From Macrocybe gigantea (Eukaryota; Basidiomycota; Agaricomycetes; Agaricales; Callistosporiaceae), in the NCBI GenBank assembly GCA_011319805.1, contig SJRY01000304.1, positions 1 through 16,650 on the forward strand: a DNA stretch of 16,650 bases. Direction: 5' to 3'. This document shows, piece by piece, positions 8,913 through 16,650 of the stretch. The notes under the pieces were generated by a model. That model searched no databases. It saw only the letters and a list, made by a program, of their open reading frames with translations, and was not told the DNA's origin. The translations under genes were made by a program, and so were the position numbers. How positions within the stretch are numbered: the stretch's first letter is position 1; the number at the start of each line of letters is the position of its first letter.

Positions 8913-9663
8913 AGTGGATCTTTGTTCATCCGGCTGGTGTCCTGATATTCGCAGGAGAGAGCGCAGTTCGACTGCCGCTAACGATCCCAAAAAAAAAACA
9001 AAAAAGAAAAAAGAAAACAAAAATGTGTTTTTGGTTAGCAGACTGGGCATCGCGTGTAGCAAAACGGTTTTGTTTTTCGTTGATCTGCACTCTTTTTGTT
9101 TTTTTTTTTTTTTAGCACGCGGTCAAGGCGGTGCTAGGTCTGTATCACCGTTTTTGCTTTTTGTGCGTGTGTGTCCGAGAATAGAACAGGACGACCGAAG
9201 TGGGAGCCTAAATTGTCAGCCACAGAGGTCGGGCAGTTGGCCGCAAGGGTGAGGTAACTGGGTCTAGCGGCCAATATCGGTTGGTTGGTACGGAGACAGG
9301 AGTCTGGACTCTCGAGCCCCCCCTTCTCCCGGAGGGTCGGAGGGCGAGAACCCACTTAAACGGGTGGCGTGCGGCATGTGGAGGCCGTGTTTGGGTCGGT
9401 TAGCCAGACTGCGTTTTGCAAGAAGGAAAGGGACCCCGAGAAGGGATGCCTGGCGGGGAGCAACTGGGCCGGTTTCATGCCTGGCGGAGGATTTTTGAAG
9501 CATTGTCTTTTGAGAGCGAAATCGGTGCAGACGGCAGAGAGAATAGACGGGGCGGCACCAGGATGTTTTTTTTCCGAGAATCGGCGTGGGTTGATTTACA
9601 TAAGCAGAGACGGTGGCTGGGGTCGACGTGTCGTGATTGAAATGGGAGTTGTGCTGTTGCTGC

Positions 9664-9797
9664 TCACCACCACTCACATTCCTTTTTCTTCCCTCCACCT
9701 CGACTTGTCCTCGCCTCCGCCCTTTTTTTTAATCTTTTTTCTTCTTCGTAGCCTCCACGCTCTCGTTCTATCCAGAGATTGCTGACGCCCGCCAACA
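9664..9797 (+). promoter_or_regulatory. Pyrimidine-rich core promoter / 5' leader of the oxidase gene
   Basis: Dense CT-rich stretch with few purines, ending just before the ATG at 9798. Such CT tracts are common at fungal transcription starts of well-expressed genes. There is no convincing TATA box. The start context CCAACAATG is good for translation (A at -3). Confidence 0.45.
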
Positions 9798-12490
9798 ATG
9801 CATCCACCCCCGCTCGCTCTGGCGGCCTTGTGGCTCGCCTCCGTCTCCGCACCGGTCCTCGCAGCGACCGCAGGCTCGTTCGCTGACGGAGGTAGCACCC
9901 TTGTCAGCGCTATGATGGTCCGTCCCCTCTGCCCCTTCCCAACTCTGCGCTGCCCCGCCTGACACTGCTCGTCTCAGCTCTTTCTAGGCAACGAAGAAAA
10001 AATTTACATTCTGGACAAGGCGGAGGGCAATGCCGCTCAAGTCGCAGGCCATCCCGCATGGGGTTCCGTCTGGTGAGCACATCACTCTTGTTTCACTCTT
10101 TCCTCTCCGACTTTCCTTGGGCTCGACGGAGCATCGCCGTTTCTGACAACTGACGTCTGCAAAGGGACATCAAAACTCATCAAACGACCGTCATGGACGT
10201 TCGCACAAACGTGTTCTGCGCCTCTGGCATGCACCTCCCCAACGGCTCCTACGTCACTTTTGGCGGCAACGGCGCTGTCGGCCGCGGTGGCAACATCGGC
10301 TCCCAGGTCAATCCCTCACAGGGCAACGGCGCCTGGGACTCGGAGTACCAGGATTTCGACGGCGGCAAGTCCATCCGCGTCCTCAACCCATGCACGTCCA
10401 AGGACAACTTCAATTCCGCCAATTGCCAGTGGTTCGACGACCCCAGCGTCCTTTCCATGCAAAAGCGCAGGTGGTACTCGGCTGCCGAGGCCCTCGCCGA
10501 CGGCTCTATCGTTCTCATTGGCGGTTTCGTCAACGGTGGCTACATCAACAGAAACACTCCAAACACCGACCCCGAATTCGAGGGTGGCGCCGCAGAGCCC
10601 ACCTACGAGTTCTTCCCTGCCAACGGTCGTCCAGCCCAGACCATGAATTTCATGATCAAGACCTCCGGCCTCAACTCTTACGCACACACCTACCTCCTGG
10701 CTTCCGGCAAAATGCTCGTCCAGGCCAACATTTCCACGAGTGCGTTTATACCTATTTCGGTCTTGGATCGACTCAATTTTTTCTTTGTTCCGTTGTATAG
10801 TGATATGGGACTACAATGCCAACGTGGAGACTCCTCTGCCTGACATGCCCAAGGGCGTCGTCCGCGTCTACCCTGCTTCGGGAGCCGTCGCCATGCTACC
10901 CCTCACCCCGGCCAACAATTATGCACAGACCGTCTTGTTCTGCGGCGGCAGCGACATGCCGGACGAGGCGTGGGGCAACTATTCATACCCGACCATCAAC
11001 ACATGGCTGTACCCTGCCTCCAGAGACTGCCAGCGCCTCACTCCGGAGCCTGCGGATGGTTCCGCACCGGCGTTTGAGCAGGACGACGACATGCTCGAGG
11101 GCCGCACGATGGGCCAGTTCATCGTCCTTCCTGATGGAACGATGTTGGTCATCAACGGTGGTTTGAATGGCACTGCGGGATATTCCGAGGCGACAGGCCA
11201 GACGTTCTCGTACGGTGATATGCCCTTTGGCATGTCCCTCGCCTCTGGTCCGGTCGGCACTCCGGCCATCTACAACCCCAACAAGCCCAAAGGTCAGCGG
11301 TGGTCCAACGCCGGTCTCGGCACGTCCAACATTGCGCGTCTGTACCATTCATCTGCCATGCTTCTGCCTGATGGCTCCGTGTTCGTCGCCGGATCCAACC
11401 CGAACGTGGACGTGAACCTGACGACCATCTTCCCGACCGAGTATCGCGCGGAGATCTTTTACCCTTCTTACTTCTCCGCCACCACGCGTCCCTCGCCACA
11501 GGGCATCCCACAGACGATCTCCTATGGCGGTGCTTCCTTTGATATCACGATCCCGGCCAGCTCGTACTCTGGCTCGTCCAACGCCGCGGCTGATAACACG
11601 ACTGTGGCACTCGTGCGGGGCGGATTCACGACGCACGCGCTGAACATGGGTCAGCGTTATCTCCAGCTGAACAACACCTACACGGTACAGAATGACGGCA
11701 CGATCGTGCTGCATGTCGCGCAGGCGCCGCCGAACCCCAACCTCTTCCAGCCTGGACCTGCCCTCTTCTTCGTCACCGTCAACGGCATTCCGAGCGTCGG
11801 CAAGATGATCATTATTGGCTCTGGCCAGATGGGTGCCCAGCCGACCACGGGCGCTAGCGTGCTGCCGCCGAACGTGCGTGCTGATTCTGCTATTGGCACC
11901 GCAGACGGATCGAGCTCGGGTGGTGCGAGCGGAGGCCAGAACAACAGCAGCAAGGACAACGGCGCAGGCGCGTCGTCGTCGCACACGGGCGCGATCGTTG
12001 GCGGTATCGTCGGCGCGCTGGCCGTGATCGGGGTGCTCGGTGCGCTGATTGGTATCTTCCTAGCGCGCCGGCGGCGCAGTGGCGCCCTCGCGGGTTCAGG
12101 CGCAGGTGCGACCGGGCGCCAGATCTCTTCAACGTATCCGATGTCGTCTGCTGGCGCAGCGGGGGTTGGCGGAGCGCTGGGGCTCGGTGGTGCTGCGGCG
12201 CTCGTGGGCGCCGGCGTCGGCGCGAAGGGTTGGGTCACCGCGGCATGCGAAGTTCTGACTCGAGCGCGTTTGTTCCGTTGCAGCAGGATAATCACAGCCA
12301 GGCGTGGAACGCGAGCAGCGCGAGCTTGGCTGGTCCGTATAGAGACGATGATGATGGCGTCGGTGCGGGCGTCGGCGAGCGGCCGTCTGTCGCGATGGCG
12401 CGTGGAGACGGTGGGAATGGCATGAGCTTGGATTATGATCCGTATGCGGCGAGGGAGGTTTACCCGCAGAGAACGCCGAACCGGTATTGA
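9798..12490 (+). CDS. Glyoxal oxidase / copper radical oxidase, membrane-anchored
   Basis: Copper radical oxidase (AA5_1) that oxidises small aldehydes such as glyoxal and methylglyoxal to acids while reducing O2 to H2O2. Exons are 9798-9917, 9978-10072, 10165-10739 and 10801-12490; introns are 60, 92 and 61 nt. A signal peptide is visible (LALAALWLASVSAPVLA). All metalloradical residues are present: Cys about 90 (TNVFCASG) and Tyr about 176 (KRRWYS) for the Tyr-Cys cofactor, Tyr-His about 445-446 (RLYHSSAML), and His about 542 (GGFTTHALN) in the C-terminal early-set/DUF1929 domain. A Gly/Ser-rich linker leads to one transmembrane helix at about 660-684 followed by RRRR and a cytoplasmic tail, resembling Ustilago Glo1 more than secreted GLX. 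One base is missing at the GGG run 12232-12234; adding it restores a tail reading SSDSSAFVPLQQDN and ending in PQRTPNRY. The length is then 827 codons including the stop. Confidence 0.96.
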
Positions 12491-13079
12491 AAGTCGGAAA
12501 ATTTCTGAATTTTTTTTTTTCTTTCCTTTATTTTTCATTCGGGAATTCCAAGGGATATGGATTTGGTTTGCTCGTTTGTGTTTCTTGTTCCATCCCTTTA
12601 TTCCCCTGGAGATGGTTTTTTTCGTCGATATCCTTTTTCCCGGTTCTTTTTCGCGCGTTCTCTGCTGGTATTCTGGTCTGCCTTCCTCCGTCCCTCTCCT
12701 CGTTCCAAGGTTCCAAGGTCGAGGTTTGCTTCATCATCGCACCCGACACTCCGTCATGCCTCTCTCACATCTTCACGGCCATATGTGCACTCGCATTTAC
12801 CCCTCCAACCATATCATTCGCGTAATCCGGTGTCATAACCTAGCCGCCTCCCTCACCGTCCGCCGCCCACGCCCATCGTTCACGTTTTCTTTTTTTATGC
12901 TCGCGCTGAACTCTCTCGCCCGGAACTGTTCCACCCCTGCGCTCAAAGCCAAATCCAATGGGTTTTTATCCTGCCTCCCTCCCTCTGTTTCTTCCCCTTC
13001 AGTCTATATATCCACATCGTCATTTTCTTGACTTTTTCTTTTCCCCCCCTTCATTACCGAACAACGAATCATGGACCTG

Positions 13080-13085
13080 AATAAA
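13080..13085 (+). terminator. Possible polyadenylation signal AATAAA
   Basis: AATAAA on the plus strand, about 590 bp after the oxidase stop, followed by T-rich sequence. Fungal poly(A) signals are degenerate, so assignment to the oxidase gene is tentative. Confidence 0.25.
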
Positions 13086-13525
13086 GGCAAAAGTGTCTCT
13101 TTCCTTCTTTATTATTCCTTTCCTTTTTTTTTTTTTTTCTTCTTTCCTTCTTGATACATATCCAATGTTTTTTGTCTTTACGATATAACCCCTCTTTATT
13201 TTATTTCCCCCCCCCCCTCCCCCTCCTTTCTCTTTGTAGCCGTGCGCACTAGTCGGCTTGACACACGCCCCACCCACACCCCACCCCCAGGAGGTTTCTT
13301 TGCGTTGACGATACATGTGGAGTTCATAGGTTACTCTTTTTTTTTCTTTCCCTTTTCCCTTGCCCTGAACTTATGACGAGGATGCGTGTATTGGTTTTTT
13401 TAGACTTTTTTTTTTTTTGCAATGAAGACATGGACTTGGATATGATGAAAGATTAGAGAGGGGAGAAACAATGTTCGCTCTGTATATGGGTGTGATTGTT
13501 TTCGGCGCCAACGTTCTTGCTATCA

Positions 13526-13568
13526 TGATCACGACACGAACATGATCATTGATCATTGCTGATCATTG
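13526..13568. repeat. Cluster of TGATCA palindromes with TGATCATTG repeats
   Basis: Four TGATCA palindromes fall within 40 bp (13526, 13543, 13550, 13560). Three belong to direct TGATCATTG units, two of them overlapping. The cluster lies 170-210 bp upstream of the small spliced ORF at 13739. Confidence 0.7.
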
Positions 13569-13738
13569 CCGCGAGGCAGGTGCATGGCTGTTTTGTTACG
13601 TCCCTTGTGGGAATCGCCTGTCTGTGGCGACGGCAACGTGAATTTGAGTGCTGGACTATTGCATGAGGTCGAGTCCTTGCGGTTCAAGGTGCTCTTCAAG
13701 CCTTCCTCTGCCGCCTTTTGACGAATTATCTCACAAAG

Positions 13739-13948
13739 ATGACCACCGCAAGGTATGTCATGATTTTTTTTTCCCCGGTTCGACCGCGAACTTGAACATA
13801 GGAATTCAGGTACACACCTGCTCGCTCCACCACCATGCTGCGCGAGCCACTGAGCTCGGGGCCGGACGAAGCGCGTCAGCGCCAAGAGCGACGATGTGAA
13901 AGCGAGGTCGAACGATCGTCGTTCGTGCTGCGTGACGTGAAGTTGTAG
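13739..13948 (+). CDS. Candidate small spliced protein (50 residues)
   Basis: A 14-nt first exon (ATG ACC ACC GCA AG, 13739-13752) precedes an excellent GTATGT donor and a 57-nt intron ending AATTCAG at 13809. The second exon runs 13810-13948 to a TAG. The product starts MTTARYTPARSTTMLREP and continues with a charged, Arg/Glu-rich segment (DEARQRQERRCESEVER), ending LRDVKL. There is no signal peptide or transmembrane segment. The open frame depends on removing the intron, which favours a real gene. An AATAAA lies about 210 bp downstream (14159). I do not recognise the family. The ATG could instead belong to a longer transcript with further upstream exons, or the frame may be fortuitous. Confidence 0.42.
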
Positions 13949-14380
13949 AGGAAGAAGCTGAGCAGGTCTAGGACGAGATTGTTTTTTTTTTTTTTAACCA
14001 AAAAAAAATTAGATACCATGTGTGTGCGAGGACGTGCCTGTGAGGGCAACCAAGAGCAGTTTCTTCCACACAGAGATGGGACATTCTGGGCGTGGAAGGG
14101 ACGTGAAGATAAGGCCGAGCAGCACGAGAATGACAGTGAAATACGAAGGCACTGTGTCAATAAAGAATAGCTAGTCGGAGGATCGCAGACTCTTGAATAT
14201 CCCAGATAAGCATGCATCGCTGCATCAATGCAGCATCATTGTCGCCCGCCAAGTTTCAACCTGCTGACATATGTCCGTGATGCTTTCTACCAAATGCAAT
14301 TTATACTGCAAAGCCATGTCGGTCACAATCTACCGCAAAAGTGCACATCGAAAACCACCCATATAAGCATTTATATCGAG
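13949..14380. other. Spacer with a T-run/A-run pair
   Basis: A T14 run (13982-13995) and an A9 run (14000-14008), separated by AACC, could form an A/T hairpin. A minus-strand ORF at 14217-13876 begins with ATG but passes through the run and has no recognisable feature. The rest shows nothing beyond an AATAAA at 14159-14164. Confidence 0.5.
14159..14164 (+). terminator. Possible polyadenylation signal AATAAA
   Basis: AATAAA on the plus strand, about 210 bp downstream of the stop of the small spliced ORF. Position and strand suit that transcript. Confidence 0.3.
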
Positions 14381-14894
14381 CTAGTGATCTGCATAGAACC
14401 ACACTGGATTCTTGCCAAAGTATTCACTACAATTCTTGATCAAAACTACATCCTTCGCCGTTTCTAAATTCTCCAAAGTGTCATTGTACGTGAGAATGAG
14501 AGCATAACTCCCGATTTTCCTTGTCCTTCCCTCCTTATAATAAGCGACAAGGCCCTTATAGTACCACGGGGCTGGTATGCCAAGCTCCATCCGTCTGAAC
14601 GCCACTTGCCACCTTGACCATTCATCCGGCTCAGGGGGAACACCATGCAGGTCAGCCCAATGGAGGACTTCGTCGAACTTGAATTCAAATCCAAGGGCGC
14701 AAAGCGGATAGTCGTTAGAGCGCAAGGGAGGGATTTCAAACGGTGGAGGTCTACGTTTGGATTCCGTGGGGTTCGCTTTAGATTCCGTGGACCTATGAAG
14801 AAATTGAAGTGGAAATTTGGAGCTCGATGCCAAAAAGCTTACATGGCTTCCGACGTGGCAGAGAACTCACAACTTGAAGCGAGATGTTTGGCAT
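14381..14894 (-). CDS. Hypothetical protein, 5' end unresolved
   Basis: I do not recognise the family. On the minus strand a frame of about 150 codons ends at TAG 14381-14383. Its composition is protein-like and rich in aromatic residues (WADLHGVPPEPDEW, WYYKGLVAYYKEG, NPVWFYADH). It has no usable in-frame ATG before mid-protein. An ATG at 14894 (MPNISLQVVSSLPRRK) leads to a GTAAGC donor, and a 50-nt intron to TTTCTTCATAG would join it one base out of frame, the same deficit seen in neighbouring genes. A nearly repeated PTESK/STESK segment lies just after the junction. The plus-strand ORF over 14645-15073 is taken as its antisense shadow because it is Arg/Lys-rich and featureless, but this is a judgement. 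Confidence 0.45.
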
Positions 14895-15222
14895 TCGTTC
14901 GAGCTAGCAATGCGGTTTTTTATGTAATGAAGTGGTCCACTTATCGAAGCGGACAACATTCATTCCATGGTCCACTCAAAACCGACCGTTCACATATGGT
15001 GTATATGACCTCAATAAGGCAAATGAAGAAAGGTCAGACAGTGGTTCCTACGATTGTAGGTCAGACGGCGTAAATATTGTAAACCTCCTGAGAGTAAATT
15101 TGGACCAGGGACCACGATGATCCCAAGGCTGGCATTGTTTTCTGGAGCTCTAGGCGGATCGTTCTCGTGTCCATTTGTACCCAGACATTGCGCATGCTCT
15201 GTGCCGGGCTGTTTTATCAGGC
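14895..15222. other. Spacer between the hypothetical gene and the transposon
   Basis: About 330 bp. It has two copies of AGGTCAGAC (near 15034 and 15059) and an incidental plus-strand open frame. Just before the transposon there is a near-duplicate of the target word (TTATCAGG then CTATCAGG). No gene or RNA feature is seen. Confidence 0.5.
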
Positions 15223-15230
15223 CTATCAGG
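15223..15230. repeat. Left target-site duplication CTATCAGG
   Basis: Eight bases identical to 16192-16199, directly abutting the left terminal inverted repeat. Eight-bp duplications are the hallmark of hAT transposition. Confidence 0.88.
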
Positions 15231-15313
15231 CAGTGTTGTTCCAGTCGGCGACTTTCGGTTGAAGTCGGTCAGACGACTAAGCCGAATATACGTCGACTTT
15301 GATGGGAGGTCGT

Positions 15314-15333
15314 AGACTATTGGAGACTATTGG
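15314..15333. repeat. Tandem 10-mer AGACTATTGG x2 inside the transposon
   Basis: Two perfect head-to-tail copies of AGACTATTGG in the left subterminal region of the hAT-type element, between two GTCGACTTTG motifs. Possibly part of the transposase-binding array. Confidence 0.7.
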
Positions 15334-15522
15334 TCGACTTTGCCTTTTAGTTATGATTACAATACTCCACTGGAGCAAGTTGTGATTATAATTCCGCATC
15401 GTCGTTCCTCCGTCTCCCAAAATACGATCCGTTAGTGATGCCCGACGTAAGAGGCGCCTCATGTTGTAGTGAGCGGTCCAACGGGGTCGAACCACGCTGA
15501 TTGGGCGCCACTCATTGATCTG

Positions 15523-15956
15523 ATGCGCGACACAGCTCCAACAGCAACCACAGCGGCACCAGCGACGGCGACGGAACAGATTCCATCGATTCAGGTCACC
15601 CGTGACCTATCGTCGACAGAACAGGCCGATGCTTCATCGGAAACCATTTATCCAGCACCCAACCTCATAACCCGATATCTTCAGGCCATTGTTCAAGAGA
15701 TTGAAAGGTCGGCTGATGAGGATGACAGTGATTCCTCAATGTTCATCGATGATGCATCGTCGTCACATTCTCATTTACAATTTTGGATCTTTTTGATTTC
15801 ACTAATGAGCATTGGACAGAAGCACAGATGCGGAGTGCTGTCGGCAGCCTGGAGGATGAATTAGAAGTGTACGAATTGTTGGAATTGGATACTAGTGGCG
15901 AGGCGGATCTCGAGCTAGATCTCGATGACACTACGGAAAACATTCTCAGAGTATAG
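15523..15956 (+). CDS. Acidic ORF carried by the hAT-type element
   Basis: Unrecognised protein, about 144 residues from the first in-frame ATG. It starts Ala/Thr-rich (MRDTAPTATTAAPATATEQ), has a possible helix (LITRYLQAIVQEIERS), then a very acidic stretch (ADEDDSDSSMFIDD). After an apparent one-base deficit at the AA at 15779-15780, the frame continues LDLFDFTNEHWTEAQ and ends in a Glu/Asp/Leu-rich tail (ELLELDTSGEADLELDLDD) at TAG 15954-15956. It fills most of the element between the subterminal repeats. It has no catalytic motif of a transposase. It may be the remnant of an N- or C-terminal part of an autonomous element's protein, an accessory protein, or captured host sequence. The frame opens about 50 bases upstream of the ATG, so the start is not fixed. 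Confidence 0.45.
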
Positions 15957-16191
15957 AGGTAGATCAAATATATTTATGCAAGAGCGGACGACGTGCTATA
16001 ACTGGCCGTGTGCTTTGCCTTCGACCTTTCGTAGCGGCGGCTTGTGCTGTTGCTCTGCCTTCGCCATACATAATACACTACATGTGACAAAAGTCGGACG
16101 GGGGGTCGCTATAGTCTACTTTGGCCTGATGTGCGGCTTAAGCCGGCTTTGCACGACTTTGGACGTTTATCCGCCGACTTGAACAACACTG

Positions 16192-16199
16192 CTATCAGG
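16192..16199. repeat. Right target-site duplication CTATCAGG
   Basis: Identical to 15223-15230 and directly abutting the right terminal inverted repeat. Confidence 0.88.
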
Positions 16200-16426
16200 C
16201 CCTGCGTGCCGCAGCCCCCGCTATTGTGTTGACAAGAAATGAATTTGAACGTTTGAGGTGTTGCATAATCTGAGAGTATGTAACTCCGAATCGCTGCGTT
16301 GGAGGTCTCGCTTACGTAAGAATAATTTTTTCGTCTCTCTGCATATATTGCTCGTGACAAAGGTCCCAAGACCTGCCTCGAATCTTCTTTTGACATTATT
16401 TCAGTTGTCGACGTTCTGCCTGCGAT

Positions 16427-16650
16427 ATGGACTCACTCATAGCCAAGCGGATTCCGTAGCGCCTCTAAGAAAGAAACGGAGAACGAGTGCAATAAGCGAG
16501 GACAGAAGAAAGGCCAGTCCCAGAAGAAAGCAAAATCAAAGCAGACATCGTCCTTCGACTTCACGCTTCAGTCCGTCGCAAAGCGCACCTCGTTGCCCAA
16601 ATCGCTGGCCAGCTGCCTCGAGGACCCGAATCTGGTGATGCGTCTTATAA
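16427..16650 (+). CDS. 5' end of an unrecognised gene at right edge
   Basis: An ATG at 16427 gives MDSLIAKRIP before a stop. A frame one base later (from 16446) is open to the window edge and reads SASKKETENECNKRGQKKG, then a Lys/Gln-rich segment, then SSFDFTLQSVAKRTSLPK and LASCLEDPNLVMRLI. Composition and the change from a basic, disordered N-terminus to a folded-looking segment suggest a real protein, possibly nuclear or nucleolar, but no family is recognised. The two parts differ by one base in the direction opposite to the other breaks in this window (one base too many or two too few, near 16457-16460). The ATG may instead be unrelated to the open frame. The gene continues beyond the window. 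Confidence 0.45.

Larger units (their letters stand above)
8428..9797. other. Intergenic spacer upstream of the glyoxal oxidase gene
   Basis: About 1.37 kb with no supported gene. ORFs here are low-complexity or run through homopolymers. Contents: T-runs at 8445-8459 and 8474-8484, an A-rich tract at 8990-9023, and a T-run near 9100-9113. A dyad lies at 8695-8745 and a CRE-like palindrome at 8903-8912. A CCAAT word lies at 9271-9275. The last 130 bp before the oxidase start are strongly pyrimidine-rich. It probably holds the 3' flank of the membrane-protein gene and the promoter of the oxidase gene. Confidence 0.6.
12491..13738. other. 3' flank of the oxidase gene and spacer
   Basis: About 1.25 kb, plus strand rich in C and T, with T-runs (12510-12519, near 13123-13138, 13410-13420) and a C-run near 13207-13216. 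No ORF with family features is seen; the ORFs present are low-complexity. An AATAAA at 13080-13085 and a TGATCA cluster at 13526-13568 are listed separately. Most of it is probably 3' UTR plus promoter of the small ORF at 13739. Confidence 0.55.
15231..16191. mobile_element. Short hAT-type DNA transposon (non-autonomous)
   Basis: The 961-bp element has terminal inverted repeats 15231-15250 and 16172-16191, matching at 19 of 20 positions. Both begin CAGTGTTGTTC, then a C/A difference, then AGTCGGCG. Perfect 8-bp target duplications CTATCAGG flank it. Subterminal regions carry many copies of the short motif AAGTCGG/CGACTTTG in both orientations (for example near 15248, 15262, 15293, 15334, 16088 and 16154), the usual layout of hAT transposase binding sites. 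No DDE catalytic region, BED zinc finger or hAT dimerisation domain is seen, so mobilisation would need a transposase from elsewhere. It carries one acidic ORF (listed separately). Near-identical ends and a perfect duplication suggest a fairly recent insertion. Confidence 0.88.

Noticed and set aside
13020..13316. Minus ORF rich in Lys and Gly
   Set aside because: It is the translation of plus-strand T- and C-runs, so it is low-complexity.
14645..15073. Plus ORF of 142 codons starting at ATG
   Set aside because: Antisense to a better-looking minus frame, and strongly Arg/Lys-biased as expected for a shadow. Kept as a possible alternative.

Overview
The window looks like nuclear DNA of a basidiomycete fungus (Agaricomycetes). 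It has genes with many short introns (about 49-121 nt, GTRNGT-type donors, CAG/TAG acceptors), pyrimidine-rich promoters, long intergenic A/T homopolymers, and typical families: a eukaryotic LanC-like protein, two tandem F-box proteins, a seven-helix membrane protein and a copper radical (glyoxal) oxidase. No bacterial operon, CRISPR array, rRNA or tRNA was recognised.

Layout. 1-248 (-): edge of an unrecognised gene. 477-2295 (-): LanC-like protein with a complete zinc site, four exons. 2412-3676 (-) and 4022-5253 (-): two paralogous F-box proteins with the same architecture and an intron at an equivalent place. 5254-7208: mostly non-coding, with one weak spliced ORF candidate on +. 7209-8427 (+): seven-helix membrane protein, six exons. 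8428-9797: long spacer with a strong dyad and a CRE-like palindrome. 9798-12490 (+): membrane-anchored glyoxal oxidase, four exons, all copper and radical-site residues present. 12491-13738: pyrimidine-rich 3' flank. 13739-13948 (+): candidate 50-residue spliced small protein. 14381-14894 (-): unrecognised gene, 5' end unresolved. 15231-16191: complete short hAT-type DNA transposon with terminal inverted repeats and a perfect 8-bp target duplication, carrying an acidic ORF unlike a transposase. 16427-16650 (+): start of a gene running off the right edge.

The genes do not form an obvious pathway. The oxidase would act at the cell surface making H2O2 from small aldehydes or similar substrates. 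The F-box proteins would select targets for SCF ubiquitin ligases. The LanC-like protein is probably a cytosolic thiol-addition enzyme.

A cross-cutting observation: at least seven sites in four recognised genes need exactly one extra base to rejoin conserved reading frames, always in the same direction and often at a short homopolymer. With these counted, every coding length becomes a multiple of three. This looks more like uncorrected read deletions in the assembly than independent gene decay, so the breaks should not be read as pseudogenes without checking.
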